Shown piece after piece: positions 1-5,000 of a DNA stretch of 6,900 nt. Numbering within the stretch: position 1 is the stretch's first letter; the number at the start of each line of letters is the position of its first letter. Position numbers and translations under genes: made by a program. The notes under the pieces are model-generated. The model was not told where the DNA came from and searched no databases. It saw only the letters and a program-made list of their open reading frames with translations. The stretch covers positions 1-6,900 of the forward strand of contig JAFAEA010000412.1 in assembly GCA_023424355.1 (NCBI GenBank), read 5' to 3'. This DNA comes from Chloroflexota bacterium (GTDB lineage: Bacteria > Chloroflexota > Chloroflexia > Thermomicrobiales > UBA6265).

Positions 1-1302
1 ATCGAGGAACTCCTGGAAATCCAGATGCCATACCTCGAGGTACGCAGCCACGGCGCCCTTGCGCTTGCCACCCTGATTCACGGCGACAGCAGCATCGTTC
101 ACCACCTTCAGGAACGGCACCACTCCCTGACTCTGGCCATTGGTGCCATGGATGCGGCTGCCGAGCGCGCGGACATTTGTCCAGTCGTTGCCGAGTCCAC
201 CACTCCACTTACTGAGAAGCGCGTTATCCGAAACCGATTTGAAGATGTGGGCGAGATCATCTTCCACAGTGGTGAGGAAGCAAGAGCTCAGCTGCGGATG
301 CCGGGTGCCGGCGTTGAAAAGGGTAGGACTAGAACTGCAGACGCGGAAGGTGCTGAGCATGTCGTAGAACTCGATCGCCCGTGAATCTCGCTCTTCCTGC
401 TTCTCGGCGAGGGCGAGTCCCATGGCCACACGCATCCAAAATGTCTGGGGCAGCTCAATCCGTTGCTGTTGGTGATGGATGAGATAGCGATCGAAAAGCG
501 TTTGCAATCCAAGGTAGCGGAACTGCAAATCGCGCTCCGGCCTGAGAGCAGCCGCAAGACGGACCAGATCGAACTGCGCCAGTTCGGGCGCGTAGAGCTC
601 TTTCTCGATGCCGAACGGAATGTTGCGCTTAAACGCATCCGCATAGAAGTTTTCGGCATCGCGGACGGCCACCCGCCGTCCCAGCACATCGGTGTAGATA
701 TTTCGGAGCAGCGCCCGCGCGGTGAAATCTCCGTACGGAAGACTGCGCTCGATGCGAGACCGACCCGCCAGCACTATCGCGCGGTCTAGTTCGCTCAGAC
801 GCATGCCGTCGCGGATGCTGGCCATCACTTCCCGCTCGAGATCATCGCGATCAATTTCGGGGCCGGCTCCTCCCGCGGCATCTTCCAGCCACTCGCGGAT
901 CACAGATCGATTCACCAGCATCTCGGTGCCATCGGCATCGATCAGGCGAATTGTGGCTCCCTGCCGTGCTCGAGCACGAGCATCGCGATAGAGAATGTAG
1001 CGTCGGGCCACGGCGTGTGCGCCGGCGGACATCAGTTGTCGCTCGACGATATCCTGAATGGTCTCGACTTCGACACCGCCATCCGTATCCGCAATGGCCG
1101 GAAGCTCTGCTTCCACGGCATCGGCCACGGCTTCGATGCGGTTCACCTCGGCAACATCAATCGCATCCGGAAACGGAACACCCAGCTCGGCGCGCCAGGC
1201 CATTTCGATTGCGTGGGCAATCCGATCCCGCGTGTACGGGGTTACGCGTCCATCTCTCTTGTTTACCGATCTCACACCAACTGGTGCTTTCAACTCCACC
1301 AT
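1..1302 (-). CDS. nrdA: Class Ia ribonucleoside-diphosphate reductase, alpha (large) subunit, N-terminal part
   Basis: This is the catalytic subunit that reduces ribonucleotides to deoxyribonucleotides for DNA synthesis, working in the cytoplasm with a radical-bearing beta subunit (NrdB) not seen here. The frame is open for 434 codons from ATG at 1302 to base 1 without a stop, so the gene is cut by the window edge. Residues about 9-105 form an ATP-cone (RSVNKRDGRV near the start), the allosteric activity domain. Residues about 115-210 are a less clear, possibly degenerate second regulatory segment. The catalytic barrel begins near 255 (FRYLGLQTLFDRY). SSPTLFNAGTR (323-333) and QLSSC (337-341) follow. 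C341 aligns with E. coli C225, one of the redox-active pair. GGLGNDWTNVRALGS (368-382) and NQGGKRKGAV (409-418) are close to Pseudomonas-type class Ia NrdA as I recall it. The active-site Asn/Cys/Glu lie beyond the window. A Shine-Dalgarno GGAGAGG sits 8 nt before the ATG. Class Ia rather than class II is inferred from subfamily resemblance and from the upstream B12 riboswitch. Confidence 0.93.
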   Translation of the reverse strand, partial: MVELKAPVGVRSVNKRDGRVTPYTRDRIAHAIEMAWRAELGVPFPDAIDVAEVNRIEAVADAVEAELPAIADTDGGVEVETIQDIVERQLMSAGAHAVARRYILYRDARARARQGATIRLIDADGTEMLVNRSVIREWLEDAAGGAGPEIDRDDLEREVMASIRDGMRLSELDRAIVLAGRSRIERSLPYGDFTARALLRNIYTDVLGRRVAVRDAENFYADAFKRNIPFGIEKELYAPELAQFDLVRLAAALRPERDLQFRYLGLQTLFDRYLIHHQQQRIELPQTFWMRVAMGLALAEKQEERDSRAIEFYDMLSTFRVCSSSPTLFNAGTRHPQLSSCFLTTVEDDLAHIFKSVSDNALLSKWSGGLGNDWTNVRALGSRIHGTNGQSQGVVPFLKVVNDAAVAVNQGGKRKGAVAAYLEVWHLDFQEFLD

Positions 1303-1310
1303 CGCCGATT

Positions 1311-1317
1311 CCTCTCC
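1311..1317 (-). promoter_or_regulatory. Ribosome binding site of nrdA
   Basis: GGAGAGG on the minus strand lies 8 nt before the ATG at 1302, ideal spacing, and fixes the start codon. Part of it (AGAGGAA, 1309-1315) is complementary to TTCCTCT in the leader at 1396-1402, so the site could be masked in the RNA. Confidence 0.8.
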
Positions 1318-1412
1318 TGCGCAACAAACAGGAATCCAGACACCCCGACTGATGCCTGTATGCGCAGGGGACCGAAACGAACCGGATTCAGGAAAAGAGG
1401 AAAAGGTGGCGT

Positions 1413-1430
1413 GACCTGCCCAAAGGCAGG
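1413..1430 (-). promoter_or_regulatory. Leader hairpin and sequence complementary to the B12 box
   Basis: In the RNA read from the minus strand, CCTGCC and GGCAGG (1425-1430 and 1415-1420) form a perfect 6-bp stem with a TTTG loop. The 3' arm with its next two bases, GGCAGGTC (1413-1420), is also exactly complementary to GACCTGCC, the 3' half of the B12 box (1510-1517). The two pairings exclude each other. This segment may therefore be an expression-platform element sensing whether the B12 box is engaged by ligand. The hairpin is seen directly; the switching role is inference. Confidence 0.45.
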
Positions 1431-1443
1431 AGCCCCCGGGTAG

Positions 1444-1478
1444 AAAAAAGCCACGATCCCGCCCTCGAGGATCGATGG
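1444..1478 (-). terminator. Rho-independent terminator in the nrdA leader (riboswitch expression platform)
   Basis: In RNA sense the 5' arm CCATCGATCC (1469-1478) pairs with GGATCGTGG (1451-1459): six pairs, one bulged U, then three more pairs, closing a loop of about nine bases. A C and six consecutive U follow (1444-1449). It lies about 30 nt after the B12 box and about 140 nt before the nrdA start codon, the usual place for a transcription-terminating riboswitch platform. It should stop transcription of nrdA when AdoCbl is bound. The mutually exclusive antiterminator is not obvious to me. The short hairpin ACACGG/CCGTGT (1484-1505) between aptamer and terminator may take part. Confidence 0.75.
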
Positions 1479-1507
1479 TTCTAACACGGCCATATCTGAC
1501 CGTGTGT

Positions 1508-1716
1508 TCGGCAGGTCTCCGGGCTTGGGGGTCTCTCCGGCAAATGCCGGGTGTTCCTCGGCTCGTTCCTTCCCAACTGGTGCTCATCACCAATCAGTGG
1601 CATACGTACGAGCGTTGTTCCCACCACACCGTCGCGGGGCGGCTCCGGATTTTAACCGGATTCCCTTCTTTCGCCAGAAAACACAACATCTTGTGCCCCT
1701 GGACCGAAGCACCCAC
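1508..1716 (-). ncRNA. Cobalamin (AdoCbl) riboswitch upstream of nrdA
   Basis: Read on the minus strand, this stretch has the conserved blocks of the cobalamin aptamer (Rfam Cobalamin family) in the right order. The 5' GGTGC is at about 1710-1714. The core AAGGGAA, a CCGG/CCGG stem, GCCGCCCCGC and a GACGGTG block (variant of the usual ACTGT) fall at about 1626-1667. The P5 arm with GCCACTG and GGGAAGG is closed by GCTCGT/ACGAGC. A CCGGC-AUUU-GCCGG hairpin is at 1537-1550. Last is a perfect match to the B12 box, AAGCCCGGAGACCTGCC (1510-1526). Spacing and total length (about 200 nt) fit the family. The aptamer precedes a terminator and nrdA, so it should lower expression of the B12-independent reductase when AdoCbl is plentiful, as known for nrdABS in Streptomyces coelicolor. 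Exact ends are approximate. Confidence 0.93.
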
Positions 1717-1746
1717 AGTATGTGGGCAACGATTCTGAAAAGTCAA
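1717..1746 (-). promoter_or_regulatory. Sigma70-type promoter of the riboswitch-nrdA transcript
   Basis: On the minus strand, TTGACT (1741-1746, five of six matches to the -35 consensus) is followed after 18 nt by CATACT (1717-1722, four of six matches to the -10 consensus). The predicted transcription start then falls at about 1710, just at the conserved GGTGC that opens the aptamer. That agreement supports the call. No NrdR-box palindrome was recognised beside it, so the visible control is by the riboswitch. Confidence 0.55.
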
Positions 1747-1765
1747 TGCCCGCTTTCCAGATGGG

Positions 1766-1792
1766 TTGGCTTCTCGTAGCCGCATGTACAAT
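1766..1792 (+). promoter_or_regulatory. Possible promoter of the cation:proton antiporter
   Basis: TACAAT (1787-1792) matches the -10 consensus at five of six positions. TTGGCT (1766-1771) is a weak -35 with a short 15-nt spacer. The start site would be near 1799, leaving a leader of about 30 nt with the Shine-Dalgarno. It is divergent from the nrdA promoter, the two -35 elements being about 20 bp apart, so one regulator or local supercoiling could affect both. Confidence 0.35.
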
Positions 1793-1828
1793 GTCGAGGA
1801 GAGAGCTATACCGGGAGGGAATCTAATT

Positions 1829-3112
1829 TTGGACATGGATACAACAACAGCGCTGCTATGGGTGGTGATAGCCGCAGCGCTCGCGCCGATCGTCGGCGAT
1901 TTTCTGCCGATTCCCAAGGTGCCGGTGGTCGTAATCGAATTGATTATCGGTGCGATATTCGGGCCACATCTGTTGGATTTCATTTCCGATCCAGAATCGC
2001 TGCACTACTTCAAAGAATTCGGTGTGATCTTCCTCTTCTTCCTCGCCGGATTCGAAGTGGATATGGCGGGAATCATCGGCAAACCCATCAAAAGTGCCGT
2101 GTTCGGGTGGATCGCCTCGCTGGGGATCGCCCTCGCTATCACATTCTCGCTGCAGCAAATGGGCTACATCTCAAACTGGTACCTGTTTGCCATCGCTTTT
2201 TCCACCACGGCGCTTGGTCCGCTCATGCCGATGCTTGCAGACCGCAATTTGTTTGGCACCAGGTTCGGCAACAACGTCATCAGTATTGGTTCCATCGGCG
2301 AATTCGGACCGGTGCTTCTCATCGCGTTCTTGCTGAATCAAAGCCGCAGCGCTCTTACTACCGCCTCGTTCATTCTAATATTTGGCGTGGTGTGCGTGAT
2401 CTTGCTGCGGCGTCTCGCTTCAATGGTTCACGAGGGTCGTCACAATCGGTTCATCCGCCTGGCGATGACATCGTTCCACACCACCTCGCAGTTTGCGGTG
2501 CGGTTGAGTCTGCTCATACTCGTATTCCTGGTGTACCTGACGGAGCGGTTTGATCTGGACGTTCTCCTTGGCGCGTTCGCTGCCGGGTTCATCATCGGGC
2601 AGATGGGCGAACTTGTTTCCGAAGCCGCCGCCGACCGATATATGGATCAGATTCTGGGCAAGCTGGAATCTATCGGATATGGCGTCTTTATCCCGGCATT
2701 CTTTATCCTCACCGGAGCTGGACTGAACCTGACCGCACTTGTGGAATCGAACCGCGCACTCATTGCGTTGCCGCTCGTGGTGATCGGTTCCTTCGTGATC
2801 CGTGGATTGCCAACCTACTTCATCTATCACGATGTTGAACTGAAGATGCGACGACGCCTCGCTCTGATGAGCGCGACGCAGCTTCCGCTTGTTGCCACGC
2901 TCATGGCAACCTTTGTGGCTCGGGATTACATCGCCGAAGATCTCTCCACGGCAATCGTACTTGGCTGTGTGGTCACCGTTGCGGTGTTCCCACTCATCGG
3001 CTTCATTGGGCTCACCCCGGACGAAGCGGGTCCGGAAAATGGAGATGACAACGGAGACGAATCCGACGCCGTAGCAAGTTTGGAGAAGCAGCCGGCACCA
3101 GCAGCAAACTAA
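1829..3112 (+). CDS. Cation:proton antiporter, CPA2 family membrane domain (KefB/NapA-like)
   Basis: An integral membrane antiporter that would exchange protons for Na+ or K+ across the cytoplasmic membrane; the ion is unknown. It has 427 residues with about a dozen hydrophobic segments and fits the Na+/H+ exchanger domain. Recognisable blocks are IELIIGAIFGPHLL (36-49), FLFFLAGFEVDM (68-79), FSTTALGPLMPML (124-136), LLGAFAAGFIIG (246-257) and FFILTGAGLNL (291-301). At the core position where CPA proteins carry an Asp pair or Gln-Asp, this one has G-E-F-G-P with E158. It ends in a short acidic, Ala/Pro-rich tail (about 397-427) and has no TrkA-N/RCK domain, so it is not a full-length KefC. 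The start is chosen as TTG 1829, 10 nt after GGGAGG (1813-1818). ATG 1835 (two residues shorter) is the main alternative, with 16 nt spacing. Longer starts at 1766 or 1784 lack a binding site and overlap the likely promoter. A 41-bp gap separates it from the next gene. Confidence 0.9.
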   Translation: MDMDTTTALLWVVIAAALAPIVGDFLPIPKVPVVVIELIIGAIFGPHLLDFISDPESLHYFKEFGVIFLFFLAGFEVDMAGIIGKPIKSAVFGWIASLGIALAITFSLQQMGYISNWYLFAIAFSTTALGPLMPMLADRNLFGTRFGNNVISIGSIGEFGPVLLIAFLLNQSRSALTTASFILIFGVVCVILLRRLASMVHEGRHNRFIRLAMTSFHTTSQFAVRLSLLILVFLVYLTERFDLDVLLGAFAAGFIIGQMGELVSEAAADRYMDQILGKLESIGYGVFIPAFFILTGAGLNLTALVESNRALIALPLVVIGSFVIRGLPTYFIYHDVELKMRRRLALMSATQLPLVATLMATFVARDYIAEDLSTAIVLGCVVTVAVFPLIGFIGLTPDEAGPENGDDNGDESDAVASLEKQPAPAAN

Positions 3113-3153
3113 ACTCGATTCAACGTAATTGCACCAACATAGGAGCAACAACC

Positions 3154-3573
3154 ATGACCGAGATGCTTTCATTTGAACGAGAAATTCCTGCCGGCCCGGA
3201 GCGCGTGTTCGATGCGTTCATCACCCCGGCTGATTTGCTGCAGTGGCACCGTGCCAGCAACGACTGGACCACGCCGCATGCCGAGACTGATCCGCAGGTT
3301 GGCGGTCGGTTTAATATCGGCTTCGGCGATCCGACGGGCAAAAACTCCTTTGATTTCACTGGCGCCTACACCGAGATCGACCGCCCGAACAAGCTCTCCT
3401 ATGTGATCGACGATGGTCGCAAATCCGAGATCGAGTTCAAGGATGCCGGCAATGGCAAAACACTGGTGACCTGGAGCTTCGAGCCGGAGAACACCTTCCC
3501 CAAGGAAATGCAGCGCGAAGGCTGGGCTGGGCAGCTCGCCAATCTCGAGAAATACATCGCAAGCAATGGTTGA
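3154..3573 (+). CDS. SRPBCC / AHSA1-like domain protein (first of two)
   Basis: A 139-residue single-domain protein of the START-like SRPBCC fold, closest to the AHSA1 (Activator of Hsp90 ATPase homologue 1-like) family of small ligand-pocket proteins. Members in bacteria mostly have no known substrate. Signs are the N-terminal strand FEREIPAGPERVFDAFITPADLLQWH (7-32), the PQVGGRFNIGF hairpin (48-58), FTGAYTEIDRPNKLSYV (68-84) and the C-terminal helix EGWAGQLANLEKYI (122-135). No signal peptide is seen, so it should be cytoplasmic. AGGAG at 3141-3145 lies 8 nt before the ATG. The stop overlaps the start of the next gene by 8 bp, implying translational coupling. It may be co-transcribed with the antiporter, as no terminator lies in between. 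The function is not known. Confidence 0.88.
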   Translation: MTEMLSFEREIPAGPERVFDAFITPADLLQWHRASNDWTTPHAETDPQVGGRFNIGFGDPTGKNSFDFTGAYTEIDRPNKLSYVIDDGRKSEIEFKDAGNGKTLVTWSFEPENTFPKEMQREGWAGQLANLEKYIASNG

Positions 3574-4039
3574 TTCGCCCCGGATTGATACCGCGCAACG
3601 TCTAATTCATGCATCGGCAGGTGCCGTGTGGTCCGCGTTTGCCGATGCGCAGGCGTGGACACATTGGCTCCCGCCGAGCGACATGACCTGCGAAATCGAG
3701 CAATTCGATTTCCGCGAGGGCGGTGGCTATCGACTCGCGCTGATCTATCAGGATGAGGAGATCGCCGGTAAATCTGGTGAGCATCGAGACATCAGCTCCG
3801 GTACCTTTCTGAAGCTGGTGCCAAACGAGCGCATGGTGCAGTTGGTGGAGTTCGATGCCGATGATCCGCAATTTGCCGGCAGCATGCGCATGACCTGGCA
3901 ACTGGATCAGGAAAATGCGGGCACACGGGTCACGATCTCGGCAGAGGATGTACCACCGGGTATCTCGCCCGAAGACCATGCCGAGGGCATGAATTCCACG
4001 CTCGAGAATCTGACGCGATTAGTGGAAAACGAGCCATGA
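3566..4039 (+). CDS. SRPBCC / AHSA1-like domain protein (second of two)
   Basis: A 157-residue relative of the preceding gene product with the same fold: TAQRLIHASAGAVWSAFADAQAWTHWLPP (9-37), FREGGGYRLALIY (49-61), SSGTFLKLVPNERMVQLVEFD (77-97), MRMTWQL and TRVTISAEDVPPGISPEDHAEGMNSTLENLTRLV (119-153) as the closing helix region. The two proteins are clearly diverged rather than a recent copy. The ATG overlaps the upstream gene by 8 bp, and the stop overlaps the next start in an ATGA arrangement. These three genes are therefore almost surely translated as one unit. No catalytic residues can be named and the ligand is unknown. Confidence 0.88.
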   Translation: MVDSPRIDTAQRLIHASAGAVWSAFADAQAWTHWLPPSDMTCEIEQFDFREGGGYRLALIYQDEEIAGKSGEHRDISSGTFLKLVPNERMVQLVEFDADDPQFAGSMRMTWQLDQENAGTRVTISAEDVPPGISPEDHAEGMNSTLENLTRLVENEP

Positions 4040-4401
4040 CCAAACCAGAATCGGTCGATGCCTATATCGAGGTGTACCCAACCGAGGTGCAGGCAATTCT
4101 CAACCACCTGCGGAATCTGGTGCGAGACAAGGCCCCGGATGCAATCGAAGGCATGGCGTACGGCATGCCCGGGTATAAGTTGAACGGCAAACCTCTGGTC
4201 TACTTCGCCGCCTATGCGAAGCACATTGGCTTGTATGCCACACCGGTAGGTCACGCTGCGTTCAAGGATGAGCTAGCCGGCTACAAGCAAGGCAAAGGCA
4301 GTGTGCAATTTCCTCTCAACAAGCCAATGCCGTACGACCTGATTGAACGGATGATTCAGCACCGCATTACCGATCTCTCAATCGAAACCAACACCAAATA
4401 G
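4036..4401 (+). CDS. DUF1801 domain protein (YdhG-like, YjbR/CyaY-like fold)
   Basis: A 121-residue cytoplasmic protein of the DUF1801 family. It shows the typical N-terminal helical part (VDAYIEVYPTEVQAILNHLR, 8-27), APDAIEGMAYGMPGY (34-48), the strand block KPLVYFAAYAKHIGLYATP (53-71) and the final GKGSVQFPLNKPMPYDLIERMI (91-112). Bacillus members have been linked to intracellular iron handling (frataxin-like iron chaperone), but I would not carry that function over. The start ATG lies within the ATGA overlap with the preceding SRPBCC gene. DUF1801 and AHSA1 genes are often neighbours in bacterial genomes, in keeping with this grouping, which suggests a shared but unknown role. Confidence 0.88.
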   Translation: MTKPESVDAYIEVYPTEVQAILNHLRNLVRDKAPDAIEGMAYGMPGYKLNGKPLVYFAAYAKHIGLYATPVGHAAFKDELAGYKQGKGSVQFPLNKPMPYDLIERMIQHRITDLSIETNTK

Positions 4402-4441
4402 TTTCACATTCTGCCAATATTCCCCACGCCCTGAAGAACGC

Positions 4442-4450
4442 TGGTATTAT
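4442..4450 (+). promoter_or_regulatory. Possible extended -10 promoter of the aroH-aroF unit
   Basis: The 122-bp gap between the DUF1801 gene and the chorismate mutase gene contains TGG followed by TATTAT (five of six matches to the -10 consensus), an extended -10 arrangement. No convincing -35 lies at the right distance. Transcription would begin near 4457, about 65 nt before the start codon. I saw no terminator, T-box or leader-peptide attenuator in this gap. Confidence 0.25.
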
Positions 4451-4523
4451 TCCAAGTGCCGTCTTGAATGGCCAGGCAATGGTGCCAGTAACCTTTACGT
4501 TTTCCACCGGAGAAACCAAACGC

Positions 4524-4976
4524 ATGACACAGCCGTTGGTCTGCCGCGGTATTCGCGGGGCAACCACAGCCGCCGCGAACACGGCCGAGGATATCCTCGA
4601 AGCCACACAGGAAATGGTCGATGTTCTCATCGGGCTCAATGATCTCAAGTCCGAAGACATCGCTTCGGCCATCTTTACCACCACGCCCGATCTTAACGCG
4701 ATGTTTCCGGCTGCAGCGGCCCGCATGTTTGGCTGGACCGAAGTGCCCATGATGTGTTCGCACGAAATGAGCGTTCCCGGAAGCTTGCAGAAGGCAGTTC
4801 GGGTGTTGGTGCACGTTAACACCACCAAGAGTCCTTCAGAAATTCGGCACGTTTACCTCAAGGGCGCGAAGAAACTTCGCCCAGAATGGGGAATTTCCGA
4901 TGCTGAAATTGCCCGGCTTACCAAGCTGACCTCTACTGATGAGGCTGACGTCGAAGCCGTACCTGTCGTCAATTAG
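4524..4976 (+). CDS. aroH: Chorismate mutase, AroH type (monofunctional)
   Basis: Converts chorismate to prephenate, the committed step to phenylalanine and tyrosine. The 150-residue protein follows the B. subtilis AroH fold (trimeric pseudo alpha/beta-barrel). RGIRGATT (8-15) carries R11. TPDLNAMFPAAAAR (54-67) carries R67. VPMMCSHEMSVPGSLQKAVRV (74-94) carries C78, E81 and R93. IRHVYLKGAKKLRP (107-120) carries Y111 and R119. These align with B. subtilis R7, R63, C75, E78, R90, Y108 and R116, so the active site is intact. It runs about 25 residues past the usual end with an acidic tail. The ATG at 4524 is preferred because GGAGA (4509-4513) sits 10 nt upstream and the family begins here; an upstream TTG (4464) or ATG (4479) would only add unmatched residues. 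The stop is 24 bp before aroF, so the two are surely co-transcribed. Confidence 0.95.
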   Translation: MTQPLVCRGIRGATTAAANTAEDILEATQEMVDVLIGLNDLKSEDIASAIFTTTPDLNAMFPAAAARMFGWTEVPMMCSHEMSVPGSLQKAVRVLVHVNTTKSPSEIRHVYLKGAKKLRPEWGISDAEIARLTKLTSTDEADVEAVPVVN

Positions 4977-5000
4977 CCCTTCGGGTTTGAGGAAACAATC

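Noticed and set aside
25..1443. Several plus-strand frames of 75-142 codons in the left part.
   Set aside because: They lie opposite nrdA, which has clear family motifs and a good start; the plus-strand products show no motif.
1290..1493. A 67-codon minus-strand frame beginning just after the B12 box and running into nrdA, looking like a leader peptide.
   Set aside because: It overlaps the terminator hairpin, has no clear ribosome binding site and ends within nrdA in another frame. The riboswitch explains the region better.
1712..1726. A CCCACA/TGTGGG inverted repeat that looks like an operator or small hairpin.
   Set aside because: It overlaps the predicted -10 and the aptamer's first bases with only a 3-nt spacer. 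It is probably coincidental, and I have no regulator family to attach.
1594..1983. A 129-codon minus-strand frame covering the riboswitch and promoter region.
   Set aside because: Its sequence is explained by the aptamer RNA and by the antisense of the antiporter start.
2420..3172. A 250-codon minus-strand frame opposite the antiporter.
   Set aside because: It is a shadow of the plus-strand membrane protein; the translation is hydrophilic and featureless.
4464..4523. An upstream in-frame TTG or ATG start extending the chorismate mutase by 15-20 residues.
   Set aside because: There is no binding site at suitable distance, the added residues match nothing in the AroH family, and ATG 4524 has GGAGA 10 nt upstream.
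4402..4523. A possible T-box or trp/aro attenuator leader before the chorismate mutase gene.
   Set aside because: No T-box sequence, run of aromatic codons or terminator hairpin was visible in the gap.
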